From positions 1 through 12,079 of the forward strand of contig DQTF01000264.1 in assembly GCA_015662935.1 (NCBI GenBank): a DNA stretch of 12,079 nucleotides. The letters are read 5' to 3'. The notes under the pieces were generated by a model. The model was not told the DNA's origin and searched no databases. It worked only from the letters and a program-made list of their open reading frames with translations. Made by a program: the position numbers and the translations under genes. Of this stretch, positions 7,089 through 12,079 are shown piece by piece. Source of the DNA: Crocinitomicaceae bacterium (GTDB lineage Bacteria; Bacteroidota; Bacteroidia; Flavobacteriales_D; Crocinitomicaceae). Position 1 is the stretch's first letter. Each line of letters opens with the position of its first letter.

Positions 7089-8477
7089 ATGAAATTATCA
7101 GAAAGTAAAACATTAAAAAACACTCCGTATAGAGTTATTATAGGAGATGCTAAAAATATACCCTCATCTATTTCTGCTGCAGACAAGAAATTGTTCAATG
7201 CATTTTTAAAGAAAGAAGATGATTTTACAGTCATCAGCGAGTTGGATTCTTCCATTTTTCTTGTGAAATACAATAAAGATGCTGAAAAAAATAGAGTATC
7301 AGGAGCTAAAATTCGTCAAGCATTAAAAAAAGAAGTAGAAGAAGTAGCATTTTTAGGTGACAAAAAGCATGCTTTTGACCTGTTAGAAGGCTTTCTTTTA
7401 ACAAGTTATCAGTTTTTGAAGTATTTTAAAGACGGAGAAAAGAAAGAATATAAACTAGAAAATTTATTGGTAGAGGATTCATTCGGTGATGATGCAATTG
7501 ATGAACTATTCGATATCACAACTGCAGTCTTTTGGGCAAGAGACATGGTTAATGAGCCAGTTTCCTTCCTTAATGCAGAGCAATTTGCAGAAGAAATAAC
7601 GACTCTTGCAAATGATGCGAACCTAGAAGTAACAGTTCTAGAAAAAGCGCAAATCGAAGCCTTAAAAATGGGTGGATTATTGGCAGTAAACAAAGGTTCA
7701 ATTGACCCTCCAACTTTCACCATTATTGAATACAAACCGAAGAAAGCGAAAAATAAAAAACCAATCGTTTTGGTTGGAAAGGGTGTCGTTTATGACACAG
7801 GAGGTTTAAGTTTAAAACCTACTCCACACTCTATGGATATTATGAAAAGTGATATGGGAGGTGCGGCAACGATGGTTGGTGCAATTTATCTAGCAGCAAA
7901 ACAAGAATTACCTGTTCATTTAATAGCATTGATTCCTGCAACGGATAATCGCCCAGGCTTAAATGCTTACGCCCCAGGTGATGTTATCACCATGATGAAT
8001 GGATTAACAGTTGAGGTTCTAAACACCGATGCGGAAGGGCGAATGATTTTAGCAGATGCATTGACTTATTCAAAGAAATTTAAGCCAGAATTGGTAATTG
8101 ATGCAGCAACTTTAACAGGCGCAGCTCACCGAGCAGTTGGAGAACACGCAACTTGTATAATGGGAAACGCCAAAGAAACATACTTTGATCAATTAGAAAA
8201 GGCAGGGAATAAATGCCACGAAAGAACGATGACTTTTCCTTTCTGGGAAGAATACGGGGAGGAATTGAAATCGCCAATTGCAGACTTGAAAAACTTAGGA
8301 GGCCCTTCTGCTGGAATGATTACCGCAGGTAAATTCTTAGAGAATTTTGTGACTTCTCCATACATACACATGGACATTGCTGGTCCGGCGTGGCTAGATA
8401 AAGATTCTGCGTACAGAACACGTGGTGGTTCAGGTGTTGGAGTGAGAATGTTATATCATTTTCTTAAAAGTTATTAA
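7089..8477 (+). CDS. pepA: M17 family leucyl aminopeptidase
   Basis: A cytosolic di-metal aminopeptidase that removes N-terminal residues (preferring Leu in the family) from peptides. It is 462 residues long, slightly shorter than the roughly 500-residue E. coli PepA. The weakly conserved N-terminal domain covers about 1-145 and the catalytic domain about 150-462. Metal ligands by alignment to E. coli PepA are K231, D236, D255, D314 and E316. The catalytic pair is K243 and R318. They lie in GKGVVYDTGG (where FDSGG is more usual), SLKP, MKSDMGGAA and the family signature NTDAEGR at 312-318. ATLTGA at 340-345 and the C-terminal GGSGVGVR are also conserved. pdxA starts 3 bp after the stop, so the two are probably co-transcribed. 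All catalytic residues are present, so the enzyme should be active. The symbol follows family usage; substrate preference is inferred. Confidence 0.95.
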   Translation: MKLSESKTLKNTPYRVIIGDAKNIPSSISAADKKLFNAFLKKEDDFTVISELDSSIFLVKYNKDAEKNRVSGAKIRQALKKEVEEVAFLGDKKHAFDLLEGFLLTSYQFLKYFKDGEKKEYKLENLLVEDSFGDDAIDELFDITTAVFWARDMVNEPVSFLNAEQFAEEITTLANDANLEVTVLEKAQIEALKMGGLLAVNKGSIDPPTFTIIEYKPKKAKNKKPIVLVGKGVVYDTGGLSLKPTPHSMDIMKSDMGGAATMVGAIYLAAKQELPVHLIALIPATDNRPGLNAYAPGDVITMMNGLTVEVLNTDAEGRMILADALTYSKKFKPELVIDAATLTGAAHRAVGEHATCIMGNAKETYFDQLEKAGNKCHERTMTFPFWEEYGEELKSPIADLKNLGGPSAGMITAGKFLENFVTSPYIHMDIAGPAWLDKDSAYRTRGGSGVGVRMLYHFLKSY

Positions 8478-8480
8478 ATA

Positions 8481-9578
8481 ATGGAGAAAGTTAAAGAGTC
8501 TAAGAAAGAAAAAATCACTCGCCCAATTGTCAAAGTTGGAATTTCAATAGGTGATGTTAATGGTATTGGCCCAGAAGTCGTGATGAAAGCATTATCTGAC
8601 AATCGAATTCTGTTGGATTGCACTCCTGTTATTTATGCATCGTCAAAAGTTTTTTCTTTTCATAAGAAGCAAATGAATTTCGAAGACTTCAATTTTAATT
8701 CTTGTAAATCAATCGAGGATATAAATGATAATAAAATAAATGTGATTAACATTTGGGAGGATGAATTGAATATTGAATTGGGTAAAGCAACGGCTGATGG
8801 AGGCAAATATGCGTTTGAATCCTTAGAAAAAGCAACACAAGATTTAGCATCAGGCAAAATCGACGTTTTGGTTACTGCTCCTATTAATAAGGATGCAATG
8901 GGCAAGTCTGGGTTTAAGTTTCCGGGACACACGGAATATTTAGCAGATATGTCAGGTGAGGAAGATGCTTTGATGTTGATGGTGACAGATTCTTTACGTG
9001 TTGGTTTGGTTACGAGCCATATCCCAATTAAAGAAGTTAGTTCTGCGATCACCCTTGACAAAGTTTTTGATAAAATTATAGCATTTAGTAATTCCTTGAA
9101 GAAAGATTTTGGAATTGCTCGACCAAAAATAGCTGTTTTAGGATTGAATCCTCATGCGGGTGAGAATGGAAAAATGGGAGTAGAAGAAAATGAAAGCATT
9201 CACCCTGCAATTGAAAAAGCAAAGAATGAAGGAGTTTTAGCATTTGGCTCTTACCCTGCAGATGGCTTCTTTGGTTCTGATGCAAGATCAAAATTTGATG
9301 GCATCCTTTCGATGTACCACGACCAAGGATTATCTGCATTCAAAGCCCTATCTTTTGATGAGGGAGTAAACTTTACCGCAGGTCTACCCATTGTGAGAAC
9401 TTCCCCCGATCATGGTACCGCTTATGATATCGTCGGTAAGAATGTGGCTTCTGGAGCGTCTATGCGCAATGCAATCTACATGGCAATTGATACATACAGA
9501 AACCACGTTGAGGAAAAAGAAGCAAGTGCAAATTATTTAGAAATTAGTCCGAAAAAAGACTTTAGAAGAGAAAGGTGA
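8481..9578 (+). CDS. pdxA: 4-hydroxythreonine-4-phosphate dehydrogenase
   Basis: PdxA oxidises 4-phosphohydroxy-L-threonine with NAD to a product that PdxJ condenses with deoxyxylulose phosphate to form pyridoxine 5'-phosphate (DXP-dependent vitamin B6 route, cytosol). The 365-residue length is slightly above the usual 330, mainly because of a charged N-terminal extension (about 1-15) before the first strand. Conserved blocks are GISIGDVNGIGPE at 20-32, TAPINKDAM at 132-140, FPGHTEY at 147-153, GLNPHAGE at 221-228, MYHDQGL at 278-284, and RTSPDHGTAYDIVGK at 306-320. The three metal-binding His residues correspond to H150, H225 and H280. ATG lies 3 bp after the aminopeptidase stop, indicating an operon. 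A perfect inverted repeat and the promoter of the yceD cluster follow the stop. Assignment is secure. Confidence 0.97.
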   Translation: MEKVKESKKEKITRPIVKVGISIGDVNGIGPEVVMKALSDNRILLDCTPVIYASSKVFSFHKKQMNFEDFNFNSCKSIEDINDNKINVINIWEDELNIELGKATADGGKYAFESLEKATQDLASGKIDVLVTAPINKDAMGKSGFKFPGHTEYLADMSGEEDALMLMVTDSLRVGLVTSHIPIKEVSSAITLDKVFDKIIAFSNSLKKDFGIARPKIAVLGLNPHAGENGKMGVEENESIHPAIEKAKNEGVLAFGSYPADGFFGSDARSKFDGILSMYHDQGLSAFKALSFDEGVNFTAGLPIVRTSPDHGTAYDIVGKNVASGASMRNAIYMAIDTYRNHVEEKEASANYLEISPKKDFRRER

Positions 9579-9584
9579 AAAAAG

Positions 9585-9610
9585 AATATAAACAAAGCGA
9601 TGTTTATATT
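9585..9610. promoter_or_regulatory. Perfect 10-bp inverted repeat between pdxA and the yceD promoter
   Basis: AATATAAACA at 9585-9594 and TGTTTATATT at 9601-9610 are exact reverse complements around AAGCGA. The repeat begins 6 bp after the pdxA stop and ends 9 bp before the TACCTTTG -7 element, so it spans the -33 region of the next promoter. It could be an operator for a dimeric regulator, or a weak AT-only terminator for pdxA; no T-run follows, which argues against termination. Confidence 0.55.
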
Positions 9611-9619
9611 TAAAATTAC

Positions 9620-9627
9620 TACCTTTG
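9620..9627 (+). promoter_or_regulatory. Promoter -7 element of the yceD-rpmF-plsX-fabH cluster
   Basis: TACCTTTG is a perfect match to the Bacteroidota -7 consensus TAnnTTTG. Transcription should begin near 9632-9634, leaving a leader of about 33 nt before the inferred GTG start at 9667. A possible in-frame TTG at 9625 lies inside this element and so cannot be the start of the protein. Confidence 0.6.
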
Positions 9628-9643
9628 CGCCCCGTCTTTCAAT

Positions 9644-9670
9644 ATGATGGACGTAGAATTGATAAAGTGA
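9644..9670 (+). other. Possible 8-codon upstream ORF overlapping the yceD start
   Basis: Two consecutive ATGs (9644 and 9647) open a frame reading MMDVELIK that stops at TGA 9668-9670. The stop overlaps the inferred GTG start of yceD (9667-9669) as GTGA, a geometry used for translational coupling. No Shine-Dalgarno sequence is visible, and whether the ORF is translated is unknown. Confidence 0.3.
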
Positions 9671-10230
9671 AATTGGAAAAAGAGTATATCATTCCCTTTG
9701 TAGGATTAAAAATTGGGAAACATACTTTCGAATTTGAAATCACTGATTCGTTCTTTGAAAGCTTTGAGTACTCTATCATCCATAAAGGAAAGGTAAAGGT
9801 TGAGTTGTTACTTGAGAAAAAAGAAACAATGCTTATTGGTAATTACACAATTAACGGTGTAGTTGTTACCAATTGTAACCGATGCAATGACCCAATGGAA
9901 GTTGAAATTGAAGGAGAATATCAATTGATTTATAAGTTTGATGATAAAGCGTCGGATGATGAATCACTGATTATTGTTTATCCCGAAGAATACGAAATTG
10001 ATATTAAAGAGAACATTCTTGAATTGATTACCGTATCTTTGCCTTATCGAAATATTCATCCAGAAGGAGAATGTAACGAAGATTTGATTTCAATACTAGA
10101 TGAATATATCATGGTTTCTGACGATGATGAGAGCGCTGAAAGTGAACAAAAAAACACAGAGGAAGAAGATGAATACATCGATCCTCGATGGCAAGCATTA
10201 AAAGACTTATCGAAAGGTAAGAAGAAGTAA
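9667..10230 (+). CDS. yceD: DUF177 family protein (YceD-like, large ribosomal subunit rRNA accumulation)
   Basis: A DUF177/YceD protein of 187 residues from the GTG start. In bacteria and plants the family is needed for 23S rRNA accumulation or processing, and its gene usually precedes rpmF, as here. I chose GTG 9667 because it gives an N-terminus (MKLEKEYIIPFVGLKIG) like that of Bacteroidota homologues, and because the longer TTG-started version would begin inside the promoter. The DSFFESFEYS segment is typical of the phylum. C70 and C73 form a CxxC pair (NCNRCNDP), the conserved DUF177 core, followed by the EGEYQLIYKF strand. A third Cys is at 136. An acidic linker precedes the conserved C-terminal DPRWQALKDL and a Lys-rich end. 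rpmF starts 32 bp downstream. Family call is secure; the precise start is inferred. Confidence 0.88.
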   Translation: MKLEKEYIIPFVGLKIGKHTFEFEITDSFFESFEYSIIHKGKVKVELLLEKKETMLIGNYTINGVVVTNCNRCNDPMEVEIEGEYQLIYKFDDKASDDESLIIVYPEEYEIDIKENILELITVSLPYRNIHPEGECNEDLISILDEYIMVSDDDESAESEQKNTEEEDEYIDPRWQALKDLSKGKKK

Positions 10231-10262
10231 AATAGATTATAAAAGAATATAAATAAGAGAAA

Positions 10263-10454
10263 ATGGCACATCCAAAACGAAAGATCTCGAGAACGAGACG
10301 TGACAAGAGAAGAACGCATGTTAAAGCATTTGCTAAAAACATCGCAACATGCCCAACAACTGGACAACCGCATTTATTTCACCATGCTCACTGGCATGAA
10401 GGGAAATTATACTACAAAGGAAAAGTAGTAGCAGAGAAAGAAGTAGCGATTTAA
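10263..10454 (+). CDS. rpmF: 50S ribosomal protein L32
   Basis: A complete 63-residue L32 protein of the large ribosomal subunit. The N-terminus AHPKRKISRTRRDKRR is diagnostic, followed by CPTTGQPHLFHHAHW at 30-44 and a GKLYYKGK strand. Only one Cys (C30) remains of the zinc-ribbon cysteines found in many L32 proteins, so no Cys4 zinc site can form; this is common in the phylum. It sits between the DUF177 gene and plsX, in the order seen in E. coli and many other bacteria, and is probably transcribed from the promoter at 9620. Confidence 0.97.
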   Translation: MAHPKRKISRTRRDKRRTHVKAFAKNIATCPTTGQPHLFHHAHWHEGKLYYKGKVVAEKEVAI

Positions 10455-10476
10455 TTCTGTACTTTAGCTCTTCTTT

Positions 10477-11415
10477 ATGAAGATAGGTATAGATGTATCG
10501 GGAGGTGACTTCGCTCCAAAAGCAAATATTGCAGGTGCGATTTTAGCTCGAAAGGAACTTTCGACAGACATTCATATTGTCTTAATAGGCGACCAAGATC
10601 AAATCTTAGGTGGCCTTTCCTCGTTAAATGAGGATGCAAATAATTTTGAAATTATTCATGCGCCCGATGTGATAACCATGCACGATCACCCTGCGAGAGC
10701 ATTGTCGCAAAAGCCAAACAGTTCTATAGCTGTTGGTTTTGATTTGTTGGCAAAAGGAGAAATCAATGTATTCGCTAGCACCGGTAATACTGGAGCAATG
10801 CTGGTTGGAGCAATGTTTAAAATAACAACTGTTCCAGGCGTTATTCGTCCGTGTATAACCTCAACGCTACCAGCAATTAATGGTGCAAAATCAATATTAT
10901 TAGATGTTGGTTCTAATGCTGATTGCAAACCTGATGTCTTGTATCAATTTGCCGTTTTAGGTTCTTTGTATTCTAAGAATGTTTATCAAATTGAAAAACC
11001 AAGAGTGGCATTGTTAAACATCGGAGAAGAAGCAAGCAAAGGAAATATTCTTACGCAAGCAACACACAAGTTATTGGCTGACTCTACAGAGGTTAACTTT
11101 GTTGGAAACATCGAAGGAAGAGATCTTTTTGATGGCAAAGCGGATGTAGTCGTTTGTGATGGTTTTACTGGGAACATTGTTCTTAAAGAAGCAGAAGGAA
11201 TTTATACCTTAATGAGAAAAAGAGGAATTCGAGATGAATTTTTCGATAGATTTAATTATGAGAATTATGGCGGAACTCCAATTTTAGGAGTCAAAGGAAA
11301 TGTGATTATTGGTCATGGAATTTCCAATGATATCGCCGTTAAAAATATGATAATCCATTCGTACGAGGTTGCTAAATCAGGTTTAGCGACAAAAATTGGC
11401 GAAGCATTTAATTAG
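10477..11415 (+). CDS. plsX: Phosphate acyltransferase PlsX
   Basis: PlsX converts acyl-ACP and phosphate to acyl-phosphate, the donor used by PlsY to start phospholipid synthesis; it acts at the inner face of the membrane. The 312-residue length is normal or slightly short. Family blocks are IDVSGGDFAP at 5-14 (usually DxMGGD; here Ser replaces Met), HPARALSQKPNSS at 71-83, STGNTGAM at 101-108, LDVGSNADCKP at 142-152, NIGEEASKGN at 181-190, and GNIEGRDLF with VVVCDGFTGNIVLK at 210-237. It starts 22 bp after rpmF, and fabH begins 3 bp after its stop, so co-transcription with both is likely. A weak TACTTTAG at 10460-10467 could be an extra internal promoter but is not convincing. Confidence 0.97.
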   Translation: MKIGIDVSGGDFAPKANIAGAILARKELSTDIHIVLIGDQDQILGGLSSLNEDANNFEIIHAPDVITMHDHPARALSQKPNSSIAVGFDLLAKGEINVFASTGNTGAMLVGAMFKITTVPGVIRPCITSTLPAINGAKSILLDVGSNADCKPDVLYQFAVLGSLYSKNVYQIEKPRVALLNIGEEASKGNILTQATHKLLADSTEVNFVGNIEGRDLFDGKADVVVCDGFTGNIVLKEAEGIYTLMRKRGIRDEFFDRFNYENYGGTPILGVKGNVIIGHGISNDIAVKNMIIHSYEVAKSGLATKIGEAFN

Positions 11416-11418
11416 GAT

Positions 11419-12079
11419 ATGAGCAAAATTACAGCAGCAATTACAGGAGTTCAAGGTTATTTACCAGAATATGTTCTTACTAATGAAGAACTTTCAAAAA
11501 TGGTAGATACCAACGATGAATGGATTGTTTCTCGAACGGGAATCAAAGAACGCAGAATCATGAAAGAAGGAGCAACTTCTGACATGGCAACACAAGCCGT
11601 TTTAGGTTTGCTAAAGAAAACAAATACAAAAGCCGAAGATGTTGACTTGATTATTGTGGGTACAGTGACAGCTGATTATCCTTTTCCAAGCACAGCAAAT
11701 ATTGTTTGCGATAAAGCTGGATTAACAAATGCATGGGGATTTGACTTGAACGCAGCTTGTTCAGGATTTATCTACTCTATTTCAACGGCATCACAGTTCA
11801 TTGAAACAGGAAAGTATAAGAAAGTAATAGTTGTTGGAGCTGATATGATGTCATCGATTGTTGATTATCAAGACAGAACAACGTGTATAATTTTTGGTGA
11901 TGGTGCAGGAGCAGTGATGTTAGAGCCAAACGAAGAAGGTCTTGGAATTCAAGATTTTATTTTGGCAAATGATGGAGCAGGAAGACATTTCTTGGTGCAA
12001 CCTGCTGGTGGATCGTTAAATCCTCCAACAATTGAAACGGTTGAAAAAAGACAACACTACGTAAAGCAAGAAGGGAAGC
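11419..12079 (+). CDS. fabH: Beta-ketoacyl-ACP synthase III (3' end missing)
   Basis: FabH condenses an acyl-CoA primer with malonyl-ACP, the first elongation step of type II fatty acid synthesis, in the cytosol. The gene starts with ATG 3 bp after the plsX stop and runs off the right edge with 220 of about 330 residues visible. The N-terminus (ITGVQGYLPEYVLTNEEL) and DEWIVSRTGIKERR at 33-46 are characteristic. The active-site nucleophile is C114 in NAACSGF, and GDGAGAVML at 160-168 is the conserved glycine-rich block. The catalytic His and Asn fall beyond the window. As last visible gene of the yceD-rpmF-plsX-fabH cluster it ties ribosome and lipid synthesis genes in one likely transcript. 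In this phylum a primer such as a branched or short acyl-CoA is plausible but cannot be read from the sequence. Confidence 0.97.
   Translation, partial: MSKITAAITGVQGYLPEYVLTNEELSKMVDTNDEWIVSRTGIKERRIMKEGATSDMATQAVLGLLKKTNTKAEDVDLIIVGTVTADYPFPSTANIVCDKAGLTNAWGFDLNAACSGFIYSISTASQFIETGKYKKVIVVGADMMSSIVDYQDRTTCIIFGDGAGAVMLEPNEEGLGIQDFILANDGAGRHFLVQPAGGSLNPPTIETVEKRQHYVKQEGK

Noticed and set aside
9625..9666. In-frame TTG at 9625 as the start of the DUF177 protein
   Set aside because: The codon lies inside a perfect TACCTTTG promoter element, and the extra 14 residues do not fit the N-terminus expected of Bacteroidota homologues; GTG at 9667 does.
10056..10373. Minus-strand frames across the end of yceD and rpmF
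   Set aside because: Ser- and Phe-rich antisense of the acidic yceD tail and the basic L32 start; no independent support.
10460..10467. Internal promoter (TACTTTAG) before plsX
   Set aside because: It matches the -7 consensus poorly, has no -33 partner, and the gene is explained by the upstream promoter.
1..12079. CRISPR array, tRNA/rRNA genes, insertion sequence, prophage or defence island
   Set aside because: No direct-repeat/spacer pattern, tRNA-like fold, transposase, integrase or defence gene is visible on either strand.

Overview
The window looks like an ordinary chromosomal segment of a Bacteroidota bacterium, probably of the order Flavobacteriales. The evidence is low-GC DNA, almost no Shine-Dalgarno sequences, several TAnnTTTG-type -7 promoter elements, a secreted multidomain protein ending in a type IX secretion (T9SS) sorting domain, and the gene set pdxA / DUF177 / rpmF / plsX / fabH. 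The family assignment is inference; no rRNA or tRNA gene is present to confirm it.

Layout: (1) 1-452, the C-terminal part of ribosomal protein L25/CTC on the plus strand, followed by a strong bidirectional terminator at 474-503. (2) 541-3504, minus strand, a GTG-started secreted peptidoglycan amidase (Amidase_2, CUB-like, lectin-like and T9SS domains). (3) 3611-3991, minus strand, an orphan C-terminal reading frame with no credible start, probably a decayed gene, abutting the end of ygiQ. (4) 3972-5873, minus strand, a full-length YgiQ-family radical SAM protein. (5) 5988-6944, plus strand, a lipoprotein of unknown function divergent from ygiQ. (6) 6945-7088, an intergenic region with a hairpin-forming dispersed-repeat-like element, three tandem heptamers and a promoter. 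(7) 7089-12079, plus strand: M17 leucyl aminopeptidase, pdxA (3 bp later), then a new promoter and the classic DUF177(yceD)-rpmF-plsX-fabH cluster, with fabH running off the right edge.

How the genes work together: yceD-rpmF-plsX-fabH links large-subunit ribosome assembly (DUF177 protein, L32) with phospholipid and fatty acid initiation (PlsX makes acyl-phosphate; FabH performs the first condensation). pdxA (pyridoxal phosphate synthesis) and the aminopeptidase sit upstream and may be partly co-transcribed. The minus-strand block encodes an exported cell-wall hydrolase and an uncharacterised radical SAM enzyme that share no evident pathway.

I did not find a clearly new biological system. The observations most worth checking are a repeated promoter arrangement in which the -7 element lies only 4-5 nt before the start codon (predicted leaderless mRNAs), a tiny upstream ORF whose stop overlaps the inferred GTG start of the DUF177 gene, a perfect 10-bp inverted repeat at that promoter, a heptamer tandem array at the aminopeptidase promoter, the startless orphan frame beside ygiQ, and a lytic-transglycosylase-like N-terminus lacking its Glu in the amidase.
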